A DNA stretch of 64,000 nucleotides from Cotesia glomerata (GCF_020080835.1 NC_058159.1:18076474-18140473); one strand, 5' to 3'; shown: positions 44,873 through 56,225, numbered from the stretch's first letter. Notes: generated by a model from the letters alone, not told the origin. Translations and numbers: made by a program.

Positions 44873-46873
44873 TACAATAAGAGACAATAATTTATGCCTG
44901 CTCGTGTTGCTTTGGTATCGATGAAAGTTTGGATTTATGAAAATTTGTCCAAATAAATATGAAAGTTTGTAAAAATGCTGATGAATATAAATGAATAAAA
45001 GCACAGAAAAATTTACGTATAATTTTATATAAACACAAATGATTCTATGTAAACTAGATCATCTATACAATTTTACAGTTGTTCACATGACCAACTGAAC
45101 AAATAATATTCCCTATTTTTAAAAATACGCACAACTAATAATATGTTTATTTTATTTCAATTCCAAAAGTATAAATGGATAAATGAACATTACTATAAAT
45201 GAAAATTTATAAATTTACTAGTTAATAAAAAATATCATTTCAATAAATGATTAATAATACAAGTGTATAAAAAAATAAATGATACATTCACTTAATGAAC
45301 TTATGTATTTAAAAAGATAGATCCGGATGTAAAAAAATTATTATAATTATTTGAACAAGAGAAATTGCGGATAAATAATCGTAATGAATGAATGTAGAAA
45401 TGATTTTATGAATAAACGACATTATGGACATTAGTATTTTTAAAGTTGTGTATAAATAAACATTTGTAAACATGATGATCGGTACAAATGAAAGTTGTCC
45501 GAATGGATATTTGAATAAATGAAATTCTATCCAAATAAATCAATAAAAATGAACATCTGCATTAAAGTTAATCGGTAAAAATGAATATTTGTCCAGAAGT
45601 TAAACTGTCAAAATAAATATTTGTCCAGAAGTTGAACTGTCAAAATGATTATCGGTTAAAAAAAAAAGATTTCCACGAAATCTCTTATCTAATATATAAA
45701 ATTCTCGTGTCACAATGTTCGTTCCCATACTCCTCCGAAACGGCTTGACCGATTCTCATGAAATTTTTTATGCATATTCAGTAAGCCTGAGAATCGGCTA
45801 CTATCTATTTTCTAACCTCTAAGTGATAAGGGGTTTTCTCCCCAAAATTTTTTTTTTTATTTTTTTGATAAAATTTTTTTTTTTTTATTTTTTTATTATG
45901 TGGCATAAAAAATACATACAACTCTAAATTTGCACTTGTTTATCACCAACCCTTGCTTTTTAATAGTCATTTTCATAATTTTATCATTTTCTATCCCGCT
46001 CGATAACATCAATTATTATCACTTGGTAAGTTATCCCCTCCATGTGTCTACCGGTGTCACTTCTCACCCTGTAGACAGCACGGAGTAGGGATGTTACCTC
46101 TACAGTTTTCGGCTATTATTAGTGTTTATGCTTCAAGCGTAGTAGTTAAACATTTTTACTATCTCTGTGTAACTCTCATATCAAATATATTCTCGAGTAA
46201 CTTTATTATTTATTTATTAATAACTAATATTATTGAATATAATTAATTATTAATAACTAATAAAATTATTAATTTTGAGTGTAAATCGCACGGTCAGTTA
46301 ATTAAGTGACTTACATAACCTCTAAAATACTCAACACGTGTCACGAGTTCCCGCAAACAACGGCTATTAAGTTGTAAGTATAAATTATTTTTTACGTTTA
46401 TTATAAAATCAAGAATTATTCTTTCTTATTTATAACGAAAATATTGTTGGGAATGGTGAAAAACGAATTCGGTGAAAGTTAAGTTTTATTACAATTGGGA
46501 AATTTTTTTTTGTGTTTACTTATAAGAGCTCTTACTTCGACAGAATTTTTTTTTCACTATTTCTAACAATATGTATTTTCGATATAATTAAGAAACATAA
46601 AATTTTTTGCTTTCGTGAAACTATCTAATTTTTACATGTATATTTAATGTAATCAAAGATAAAATAAATGATTAATATAATAATTAAATAATTCAATCAG
46701 TTCTATTCATGTGTGTTTTGTATTGTACAGTGAACAATGTCAACAAAACGCAAAGGGGCCAATTTGAGCCGTGATACAAATAAATCTAGAAGCATTCGAA
46801 ATAGAAGAGTCCAAAGAACCGAAGAACAAGTTCAGGAAGAAAATACTGGAGCGCGTGTGAGAATGGCGCAATT
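44873..46873 (+). repeat. Left arm of a 2.0-kb inverted duplication
   Basis: Matches 51331-53334 as reverse complement over 2.0 kb with few differences. It covers 0.8 kb of AT-rich flank (44873-45680) plus the first 1.2 kb of the Helitron. The flank contains a 30-bp direct repeat (ATTTGTCCAGAAGTT) near 45590-45640. Confidence 0.88.
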
Positions 46874-49800
46874 GCGTCAAGAACAATCAGACGATACACG
46901 AGCTAAACGCAATGAAGTCATGAGATTAGAACAACGACAATAACACCGTTTTAATGTCAATAGACGTAGAGCGAATGACCAACAACGCCAACAGGCGCAT
47001 CGAGCATTTGTAGCTACATCATTTCTGCGTCTAGCATTCCAGTATGAGCCCGATATTGAATATTATGCTCATTCAAAAGTAGTAATTGGTGCTATGAACA
47101 AAGAATGCCCGTATTGTCATGCTTTGAAATTCCAAAATGAACCAGCCGGGATATGTTGCGCGTCAGAGAAGGTACAACTACCTGTAATTGAAACACCACG
47201 GGAACCATTGAACGGTTTGCTTATCGGCACAGATCCAGATTCTAACGTGTTCCTGAAGTCCATTCGAACATTCAACTGATGCTCACATTTTGGTTTGGTT
47301 AATCGACAAAATCCGTACTGAAGAAATAGATAATATAATTTCTGCAGAAATTCCCGATCCGTCTACTGATCAATTGCTGTTTGATATTGTTACAGCAAAC
47401 ATGATTCATGGCCCATGCGGTACTTTTAATCGTTCATCGCCTTGCATGTCAGATGGAAAATGTACAAAAAATTTCCCTAAAGATTTCACTAACGATACAA
47501 TCACAAATGTCGACGGATATCCAATATATCGTCGAAGGAATCCAGATAATGGCGGACAATCATTTATTAAAAACATCAGCAACACAGACATTGATATTGA
47601 TAATTGTTGGGTCGTGCCATATTCGCCCTTGCTGAGCAAAACATACAATGCTCATATTAATGTTGAGTTCTGCAGTTCTGTGAAGAGCATCAAATACATT
47701 TGCAAGTATGTCCATAAAGGCAGTGACATGGCGGTGTTTAGAGTGGAAAATACCAATGTGAATGCTCCTCCAGTAAATAAAAACGATGAAATAACGCTCT
47801 ACCAAATAGGTCGGTACATCAGCTCCAATGAAGCTGTTTGGCGTATCTTTGGTTTTCCAATTCATGAACGGGATCCAGCAGTTGTTCAGTTAGCTGTTCA
47901 TCTTGAAAATGGTCAGCGTGTATATTTCACGAACGAGCCAGCGATTGATCGTGCTAAAAATCCACCAAAAACTACACTCACTGAATTTTTTGAATTGTGT
48001 AATTGTGCGGATGATTTTGGTGCCTTTGCACGTACTTTATTCTATTCACAAATACCACGCTATTTCACATGGGCTCAAACAAAACAATGGTTACCCCGCA
48101 AGCAAGGCTCACTGGTGACAGTTGATGCATGCCCCAATTTATTCAAATCAAACGCCTTGGAGCGAGTATTTACAGTGAATCCAAGACAGACTGAGTGCTT
48201 TTATCTTCGACTATTGTTGGTTAATGTTACTGGCCCATTGTCATTTCAAGATATACGTAAAGTGAACGGGCAACAGTATACAACGTATAAAGATGCATGC
48301 CTTGCACTCGGCTTGCTAGAAGATGACAATCAGTGGGAATGTATGCTTGCTGAAGCAGCATTGAACTGTACAGCAATACAAATTCGTCTACTATTCGCTA
48401 TAGTGTTGACTACATGTTTTCCAGCCCGAGCAGAGATATTGTGGGATAATCACAAAGATTCAATGACTGATGATATATTGCATCAACATCGTACACGGTG
48501 TAACGATCTAGCGATAACATTCAGCGACGATATGTACAATGAAGCATTGATTGCTATTGAGGATCTTTGCATTATCATTGCCAACTTACCACTCAGTCAT
48601 TTCGGTATGAATTCGCCAAATCGGGGTGCAACTGATTTAATGAACACTGAAATGAATCGTGAAATGCAGTACAACACTGTAGAAACGGCGGCGATTGTTA
48701 CTCGCAATGTCCCACTAATGAATGAGGAACAAAGAACCATTTACGACCGCATTATGCTCGCAGTTTTAGCAGGACAAGGTGGGTTCTTCTTTTTAGATGC
48801 ACCAGGTGGAACTGGCAAGACATTCCTTATTTCGATAATTCTCGCCAAAATACGATCCAATAATGGCATCGCATTGGCCGTTGCATCATCGGGCATTGCG
48901 GCAACTTTATTGGATGGAGGCAGAACAGCTCATTCAGTATTTAAGCTACCACTAAATATTCAAAATAACCCTGACGCAGTGTGCAACATAAAAAAACAAT
49001 CGTCCATAGCCACAGTGCTGAAACAGTGTAAAATTATCATCTGGGATGAATGTACCATGGCACACAAACATTCGCTTGAGGCGTTGAACAGGACATTGAA
49101 AGATATTAAAAACAACGACAAACTATTTGGTGGCACTCTGTTAGTCCTTTCAGGTGACTTCAGACAAACACTTCCCGTCATTCCACGTTCAACATACGCT
49201 GATGAAATCAACGCCTGCTTAAAATCATCGACATTGTGGCGTAATGTTGAAATAGTACAGCTAGAAGTAAATATGCGCGTTCAAATGCTTCAAGATCCAT
49301 CCGCTGAAACATTCTCAAAACAACTCTTAGATATCGGCGATGGAAAAATCACTCTACACTATAGCTGAAACTGGATACATAAAATTAGCGAATAATTTCT
49401 GCACAATCATTGATTCGCAAGATACTCTTATTGAACAAATATTTCCCGATGTACACACGAATTACATAAATCTCGAGTGGCTTGCAGAAAGAGCAATGTT
49501 AGCTGCAAAAAATGTGGACGTTGACATTTTAAATCTGAAGATACAACAGTTATTGCCAGGAGACTTGGTATCATATAAATCTATTGATACAGTTTGCGAT
49601 GACACTGAAGCTGTAAATTTTCCAACAGAGTTTTTGAACTCACTAGATTTGCCAGGCATGCCACCACATAACTTACAATTGAAGGTTGGATCTCCAATTA
49701 TTTTGCTTCGTAATTTGAACCCGCCACGGCTATGCAACGGTACGCGATTAGTCATTAAAAAATTAATGGAAAACGTTATCGAAGGCACCATTTTAAATGG

Positions 49801-50092
49801 CAAGTTTCGAGGTGAAAATATATTGATACCACGAATACCTATTATACCCACAGATGTGCCAATTCAATTTAAGCGTATTCAATTTCCGATTAGATTGGCA
49901 TTTGCAATGACTATTAATAAATCCCAAGGCCAAACAATGTCTGTTTGTGGCTTAGATTTGAGCACACCATGTTTTTCACACGGACAATTATACGTTGCAT
50001 GCTCTCGAGTGGGTAAACCATCAAGTTTGTTTGTATTAGCTAAAGACCGGCTAACAAAAAATATTGTTCACGCTGCAGCATTAAGAGATTAA
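46737..50092 (+). pseudogene. Helitron RepHel pseudogene: N-terminus and PIF1-type helicase
   Basis: Block 1 (46737-47279) begins MSTKRKGANLSRDTNK and is Arg-rich; it has a TAA in place of a Gln codon (46941-46943), then MNKECPYCHALKF and LIGTDPDSNVFLKSI. At about 47275 the frame jumps to AHILVWLIDKIRTEE: the middle of the protein, including the first His of the HUH motif, is deleted. Block 2 (47290-49368) has Walker A APGGTGKTFLI, Walker B IIWDECTMAH and SGDFRQTLPVI of the PIF1 superfamily. Near 49340-49370 a frameshift moves to block 3 (to 50092), which ends the helicase with MTINKSQGQTMSVCGLDL and GQLYVACSRVG. The protein could unwind DNA if repaired but could not nick it. Not functional as it stands. 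Confidence 0.9.
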
Positions 50093-50300
50093 TATTATGT
50101 AATTAATTAATTATATAAATAATTATTACTTTTAATAAATTAAAACAATTAATGTTTGGTGTTTTGTTATTTTTAAACAACATTCCTTCATCGTTCACAG
50201 CGCTCCAGGCCTTTTTCACTTATATTCCACATCCTTATACACTTCCAATAAGTTAGTAATTTTTTTTCGACATTAGAAATTCTTTATAAATTATTCACAT

Positions 50301-50329
50301 GGCAAAACAACGTTTGCCGGGTCAGCTAG
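50301..50329 (+). terminator. Helitron 3' hairpin and CTAG end
   Basis: GGCAAAACAACGTTTGCC forms a stem of six pairs, followed by GGGTCAG and the terminal CTAG. In Helitrons this hairpin acts as the stop signal for strand transfer. Confidence 0.85.
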
Positions 50330-50435
50330 TAATTTTATAAGCATGTTGCCATCCATTAAGAACGAACTTTATAACATTTCACCCTCAAAGGGCTGTACGT
50401 GGATGTAAAAAATTAAGAAAACTTAAAACTTTTTT

Positions 50436-50594
50436 AACTTCCCGCTAAGAAAATTGAAAATTTTCAAAAATCGGGAAGTTATTGTTTTCACCCCGTTTTT
50501 CGAGAATCGAGTTTTCATCAGATCTCGACATTTTGAGGTCCTAGGAAGCGTTCCTGACTATTTCCGTGGTGATGTCACCGTGTCTGTATGTATG

Positions 50595-50642
<48 letters not shown>

Positions 50643-51215
50643 AATTTCTCATAACTTTTGAACGGATCATCCGATTCGATCGAAATAAGCGGCGTTCTGA
50701 ATAGTTCCATTGCCCCTAGAATTCTGATACTCATTTACAAAATTTGAGTCGATCAATTTTGAGAAATCTCAAAAATAAAATTTCCAAAAATTCGTTTTTT
50801 TGAAATATCTTTTAAACGGCTGAACCGATCAATTTCAAAAACTGATCAGCTCTTAACTTCAAAAAACCACGTCGATTGTCACCAGCCCGGTCAAAATCGG
50901 TTGATTTGTTCGTGAGATATCGTTGTCGAAAATAATTGAAGAAAATGTTTTTTTTCAGAATTTCTACGAAATTTTTAGTCTGACCAGTGTACGCTTGAAA
51001 ATTTTTTAAAGAACTCAAAAAACTGCGTTGACTGCCGTAAAATGCGAGAAAATCGATTAATTCATTCCAAAGTTATGGCGGTTTGAAAATTTATAAAATA
51101 GTGTTTTCTAAAACTTCCATTGGCCTTGTGAGCTCGAAGAGTTCAAAAGCACAGAACAGCGATTTATTTGAGCTCGGAGAGCTCAAAACTACACAAAAAT
51201 TATATTTTTTGTGAA
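50436..51215 (+). repeat. Family A repeat with (TG)n
   Basis: AACTTCCCGCTAAGAAAATT, TTTTCATCAGATCTCGACAT, TA/TG tract 50590-50640, TAACTTTTGAACGGATCATC, CCACGTCGATTGTCACC and two GAGCTC hairpins (51127-51192). It lies inside the composite block. Confidence 0.85.
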
Positions 51216-51330
51216 AGATGGCGGCAGTACAGCGGCGAGGTGCTCTCAGGGTTGCATGTGCCTACCGCACGGTTTCCGAAGCGGCTGTATCGGTCATTGC
51301 CCATTAACTTACTAGCGCTCGAGAGAGCAA
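51216..51330 (+). pseudogene. R1-clade LINE fragment (C-terminal reverse-transcriptase region)
   Basis: Plus-strand translation RRGALRVACAYRTVSEAAV matches LINE 1 at about 16440-16570. It retains CGA where LINE 1 has TGA, and shows a small deletion before ACTTACTAGCG. It joins Helitron sequence at GAGAGCAAAATTGCGCC. Confidence 0.8.
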
Positions 51331-52528
51331 AATTGCGCCATTCTCACACGCGCTCCAGTATTTTCTTCCTGAACTTGTTCTTCGGTTCTTTGGACTCTTC
51401 TATTTCGAATGCTTCTAGATTTATTTGTATCACGGCTCAAATTGGCCCCTTTGCGTTTTGTTGACATTGTTCACTGTACAATACAAAACACACATGAATA
51501 GAACTGATTGAATTATTTAATTATTATATTAATCATTTATTTTATCTTTGATTACATTAAATATACATGTAAAAATTAGATAGTTTCACGAAAGCGAAAA
51601 ATTTTATGTTTCTTAATTATATCGAAAATACATATTGTTAGAAATAGTGAAAAAAAAAAATTCTGTCGAAGTTAGAGCTCTTATAAGTAAACACAAAAAA
51701 AAAATTTCCCAATTGTAATAAAAATCTAACTTTCACCGAATTCGTTTTTCACCATTCCCAACAATATTTTCGTTATAAATAAGAAAGAATAATTTTTGAT
51801 TTTATAATGAACGTAAAAAATAATTTATACTTACAACTCAATAGCCGTTGTTTGCGGGAACTCGTGACACGTGTTGAGTATTTTAGAGGTTATGTAAGTC
51901 ACTTAATTAACTGACCGTGCGATTTACACTCAAAATTAATAATTTTATTAGTTATTAATAATTAATTATATTCAATAATATTAGTTATTAATAAATAAAT
52001 AATAAAGTTACTCGAGAATATATTTGATATGAGAGTTACACAGAGATAGTAAAAATGTTTAACTACTACGCTTGAAGCATAAACACTAATAATAGCCGAA
52101 AACTGTAGAGGTAACATCCCTACTCCGTGCTGTCTACAGGGTGAGAAGTGACACCGGTAGACACATGGAGGGGATAACTTACCAAGTGATAATAATTGAT
52201 GTTATCGAGCGGGATAGAAAATGATAAAATTATGAAAATGACTATTAAAAAGCAAGGGTTGGTGATAAACAAGTGCAAATTTAGAGTTGTATGTATTTTT
52301 TATGCCACATAATAAAAAAATAAAAAAAAAAAAATTTTATCAAAAAAATAAAAAAAAAAATTTTGGGGTGAACACCCCTTATCACTTAGAGGTTAGAAAA
52401 ATAGATAGTAGCCGATTCTCAGGCTTACTGAATATGCATAAAAAATTTCATGAGAATCGGTCAAGCCGTTTCGGAGGAGTATGGGAACGAACATTGTGAC
52501 ACGAGAATTTTATATATTAGATAAGAGA
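51331..52528 (-). mobile_element. Helitron 5'-end fragment, inverted
   Basis: Reverse complement of 45681-46873, from the TC terminus (52528) to codon 45 or so of the N-terminal coding block. It belongs to the right arm of the inverted duplication. Confidence 0.88.
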
Positions 52529-53334
52529 TTTCGTGGAAATCTTTTTTTTAACCGATAATCATTTTGACAGTTCAACTTCTGGACAAATATTTATTTTGAC
52601 AGTTTAACTTCTGGACAAATATTCATTTTTACCGATTAACTTTAATGCAGATGTTCATTTTTATTGATTTATTTGGATAGAATTTCATTTATTCAAATAT
52701 CCATTCGGACAACTTTCATTTGTACCGATCATCATGTTTACAAATGTTTATTTATACACAACTTTAAAAATACTAATGTCCATAATGTCGTTTATTCATA
52801 AAATCATTTCTACATTCATTCATTACGATTATTTATCCGCAATTTCTCTTGTTCAAATAATTATAATAATTTTTTTACATCCGGATCTATCTTTTTAAAT
52901 ACATAAGTTCATTAAGTGAATGTATCATTTATTTTTTTATACACTTGTATTATTAATCATTTATTGAAATGATATTTTTTATTAACTAGTAAATTTATAA
53001 ATTTTCATTTATAGTAATGTTCATTTATCCATTTATACTTTTGGAATTGAAATAAAATAAACATATTATTAGTTGTGCGTATTTTTAAAAATAGGGAATA
53101 TTATTTGTTCAGTTGGTCATGTGAACAACTGTAAAATTGTATAGATGATCTAGTTTACATAGAATCATTTGTGTTTATATAAAATTATACGTAAATTTTT
53201 CTGTGCTTTTATTCATTTATATTCATCAGCATTTTTACAAACTTTCATATTTATTTGGACAAATTTTCATAAATCCAAACTTTCATCGATACCAAAGCAA
53301 CACGAGCAGGCATAAATTATTGTCTCTTATTGTA
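51331..53334 (-). repeat. Right arm of the 2.0-kb inverted duplication
   Basis: Partner of 44873-46873. Small differences include GGGTGAACACCCC against GGGGAGAAAACCCC (near 52370 / 45835) and scattered substitutions. Confidence 0.88.
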
Positions 53335-53439
53335 TGTATGATATGTTTTGTAAATATGTATACATATACATATTTACATAAATATGAATAGCTAAAAGCT
53401 AATGTACTTAAGTACAATTAAATAAAAATTATTATTATT

Positions 53440-53715
53440 ATCATGCCTGTTCATGTCTGAAGAGTTAAATACGCTCAGGTCTGATCAGGCCTGTCCATGT
53501 TTGTTCATGCCTGGTTAGGCCTGTTCGTGTCTGATCAGGCCTGTTCATGTCTGATCAGGCCTGTCCATGCCTTTTCATGTCTGAAGGGTTAAATACGCTC
53601 ATGTCTGTTCATGTCTGATCAGGCCTGTTCATGTCTGAAGCGTGAAATACGCTCAGGCCTGTTCATGTTTGAAGCATTAAATATGCTCAGGCCTGTTCAT
53701 GCCTGTCCATGCTTA
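53440..53715 (+). repeat. CTGATCAGGCCTG-type array, plus orientation
   Basis: Variants of GTCTGATCAGGCCTGTTCAT with GAAGGGTTAAATACGCTCAT and related palindromic words. Confidence 0.8.
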
Positions 53716-53874
53716 GAAAAGTTAATTAAATTTACCCTACGGTAGGTTTTTGATGATAATCAAAATACTTTTATTTATTGAATAATAAAATATACCGTTT
53801 ATTGATAATTTACAAATTTGTTAATCGAAATTAATGTACATACACTGAACATATTCAAAAAATTTTTCTTAGCA

Positions 53875-54236
53875 TATTTGGTCCTTAGCATGAACAGGCA
53901 TGGACAGGTATGATCGGGTCTGAGCGTATTTAACGCTTGAGACATGGACAGGCATGAACAGGCATGGACAGGTATGATCAGGCCTGAGCGTATTTAACGC
54001 TTCAGACATGAACAGGGATGAACAGGCATGCTCAGGCCTGAGCGTATTTAACACTTCAGACATGAACAGGCATGATCAGGCCTCAGCGTATTTAACGTTT
54101 CAGACATGGACAGGCATGACCATGTCTAATTTCAGGTCTGATCATACATGAACAGACATGAGCAGGTCTAATTTCAGGCCTGATCATACATGAACAGGCA
54201 TGGACAGGTCTGATCATTTTTTTTCGGGTAGATCTA
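53875..54236 (-). repeat. CTGATCAGGCCTG-type array, minus orientation
   Basis: Inverse of the left array, with GAGCGTATTTAACGCTT at about 53932, 53988 and 54043. Its end TGATCATTTTTTTTCGGG mirrors the left boundary of the composite block. Confidence 0.8.
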
Positions 54237-54309
54237 ATCAGACTTGTATAGTCAGAGATGTGATAAAAATTTTTTTGTTCATCACAAAACGTGCAAAATT
54301 ATTTTTATC

Positions 54310-54825
54310 ATTATGTTTAATTAATTTTGAATTAAAAAATTTGTTACATTTCCTGTGGGATGTTTTAGTCTGCTCTGCTCCTGCCTAATATTAAAATCAT
54401 TACTTATTTTATTATTTAAATAAATGTGATGTTATAATGAGATTCGGTTAAATAAATAAATTAGGACTATCAAAATATATTATAAAATCAATTTTTATAT
54501 TAGATTTATGATAAACTTATTTGATAAGTTATGTACTTCATAGAATTGTTGTGACATAAGATAGCAGCACAGCAGGCGGGAACTTCAAGGCGCACAGATA
54601 TCACCAAAGTTAAGCAGCATTGAGTGTGGTTAGTAGTTGGATGGGTGACTGCTGGTGTTACAGCCGTACAATTATATGTAATCATTTTTTTTTATTTTAA
54701 TTAAAAATAAAAATCAAATTAAATCAAAAATTTTTTTTTATTTTAATTCACTATAGAGAATTGCGTATGACTATTTAGTACTATATCCATAAAATTAAGC
54801 AAAATAATTAATTAAAAGTAACAAT
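54310..54825 (+). repeat. Dispersed repeat with an internal 5S-rRNA-like module, copy 2
   Basis: Same structure as 4440-4925, including flanks on both sides of the 5S-like part. It sits between two arrays of the composite block and so inserted after the right array had formed. Confidence 0.6.
54573..54663 (+). ncRNA. 5S-rRNA-like sequence (pseudogene)
   Basis: ATCACCAAAGTTAAGCAGC, then GGTTAGTAGTTGGATGGGTG and ACTGCTGG, closer to 5S in the C box than copy 1 (GGTTAGTAGTTGGATGGG). Normal 5S ends are missing. Confidence 0.5.
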
Positions 54826-54834
54826 GGGCTTTCA

Positions 54835-54906
54835 GACCTGACCATGTCTGATCAAGCCTGAAGACTCATGCCTGTTCATGCCTGATCAGGTCTGATCATT
54901 TTTCCC
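54835..54906 (+). repeat. CTGATCAGGCCTG-type array, right end of the composite block
   Basis: A short array ending GGTCTGATCATTTTTCCCCGGG-like text at the junction with family A. Confidence 0.7.
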
Positions 54907-55185
54907 CGGGATTTCTCTAAAATTTTCAGTTTGATCAGTTTGTGTTTAAAAGTACCCTAGAATTTGAAAAACTGCGTGGAATGCTGCCAACCACGTGAAA
55001 ATCGGTTTATTAATTCAGAAGTAATTGTGGTTTGAAAATTCAAAAAATACTGTTTTATTAAACTTCTATCAGTTCTTTGAGCTCGAAGAGCTTAAAAACG
55101 TTATAATTGCAATTTTAAGCGCTTAGATATGGAATTAACGGGAAGTTGCAGGGATGGCCGTTAGGGTCAACCGTTTTACAGATTT
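54907..55185 (+). repeat. Family A repeat, 3' part (continues 44430-44560)
   Basis: Resumes with ATTTCTCTAAAATTTTCAGT, one GAGCTC hairpin, then ACGGGAAGTTGCAGGGATGG and AGGGTCAACCG at the family end. Confidence 0.8.
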
Positions 55186-55600
55186 TTTTTTTTTTATTTA
55201 TTGGCGTCCGTTTTTCTTGTCATATGTGCACGCAGTCTACAAAAATCTAGCTTGATTAAGTGGCGCCATAGTTTTCACGTGAGAGAAATACAAAAATTTC
55301 AAAATTTTTCAGCAACATCTTTTGAACGAATCTTACTTTGATGCGTCTTGCGGCATTCGATGCATTTTTTTAAGCACAAGAGAATAACTCTACTTAAAAA
55401 ATGATCTGACAAAAAATTTCGATTATTACTCTACAAAGGCCGAAAGTACGTTGACAAATCAAATTTGTATAAATTATATAAGTACGTTTTAGCACGTATT
55501 GATGCCTGCCGAGCGAAACGAGTGCCATTGATGCCACGAGCAAAGCGTGTGCTGCTGGTCGCAGGGCAGGCTTCTAATACATCTCCAAAAAAATTATCTT
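55186..55600. other. AT-rich stretch, no gene recognised
   Basis: Contains TTTTTCAGCAACATCTTTTG and other insect-repeat-like text. A 64-codon plus-strand frame (55465-55659) is partly made of the MITE that follows, so I do not call it. Confidence 0.4.
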
Positions 55601-55817
55601 TACACACAGAAAAAATTTTGAACCAAGGACATCGTTTTGAAGAAAATGATTTTCTTTAATCGAGAAAAAATTTTTGAACCAAGAAAAATATACTTAAACT
55701 AAGAATAATGTCTTGACTCAAGAATTTTTTTTTTCTCAAGAAACTTATTTTCTCAAAAATAGTATTCTTGGTTTAAGATTTGTTCTCTTGAATCAAGTTA
55801 AGTTTTTTATCAGTGTA
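55601..55817. mobile_element. Small TIR element (MITE-like), about 215 bp
   Basis: The left side ACACAGAAAAAATTTTGAAC and the right side ...AAGTTTTTTATCAGTGTAG are loosely inverted. The interior alternates TTCTTGGTTTAAG-like and CTCAAGAATTTT-like words in both orientations. Confidence 0.45.
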
Positions 55818-56003
55818 GAGTTGGGGGCTACACCCAACAACCTCCGACTGGGCTATGCCCTTGTCCTCTGATAGGATAAATTTGCTGGTATCACTTATCA
55901 TGAGATCATATTCCTGAGATTAGTTAACGAAACACCGATATCTAACACCATTTTGGTACCCGTTTCATACATCTTTATGTGATATATGTATTTTCTTGTT
56001 CAG

Positions 56004-56225
56004 GGAATGAAGAATATACCTCCAGGAGGTCCAATTATCCCAACTAACAACCTTGTAATGAACACAATGGCGGATACTTCTGCTGGCGGCATGATAATGG
56101 GACAAATACCATTGATAAATAATCAAATCTCCGGCTCTACAATCCAGCTGCAGCAACAACAGCAACAATCTTCGGATCACTCTTCAAATAATACTATGCC
56201 TCTGGATCCTTTTGGTGTTCTGTAA
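56004..56225 (+). CDS. Probable terminal exon of a host gene, Q-rich C-terminus
   Basis: A typical acceptor (TGTATTTTCTTGTTCAG|GGAATGAAG) opens about 73 codons: GMKNIPPGGPIIPTNN, then MNTMADTSAGGMIMGQIPLI, then a Gln run (QLQQQQQQ) and the end LDPFGVL with TAA-type stop at 56223-56225. No transposon motif is present. Pro/Gly/Gln-rich composition and a long non-repetitive AT-rich stretch downstream fit the last coding exon plus 3' UTR of a transcriptional regulator or RNA-binding protein. The upstream exons are not in this window or are too short to see, and I cannot name the gene. An intron of more than 1 kb upstream would contain the MITEs and family A DNA. Confidence 0.45.
   Translation, partial: GMKNIPPGGPIIPTNNLVMNTMADTSAGGMIMGQIPLINNQISGSTIQLQQQQQQSSDHSSNNTMPLDPFGVL

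Larger units (their letters stand above)
45681..50329 (+). mobile_element. Helitron with complete termini, internally deleted
   Basis: 5' end TCTCTTATCTAATATATAAA preceded by A; 3' end CTAG (50326-50329) followed by T, with the hairpin GGCAAA/TTTGCC 8-11 bases upstream. This is the standard Helitron arrangement (TC...CTRR, insertion between A and T). It carries the N-terminal and helicase parts of a RepHel protein on the plus strand but lacks most of the Rep domain, so it is non-autonomous. Confidence 0.9.
44561..54906. mobile_element. About 10.3-kb composite block bounded by CTGATCAGGCCTG repeat arrays
   Basis: The left boundary reads CCCGGAAAAAAATGATCAGA; the right boundary reads the inverse, GATCATTTTTCCCCGGG. 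A further inverse end (GATCATTTTTTTTCGGG) is at 54220-54236. Inside each end lies an array of CTGATCAGGCCTGTTCATG variants. Joining the outer flanks restores an uninterrupted family A sequence with AT on both sides, so the block entered as one unit or grew there. It contains the Helitron, a 2-kb inverted duplication, a family A copy and a 5S-like repeat. The element type is unknown. Confidence 0.6.

Noticed and set aside
46737..50092. Host PIF1 helicase gene
   Set aside because: The helicase lies between Helitron ends with a Helitron-type N-terminus and carries a stop, a frameshift and a deletion, so it is transposon-derived.
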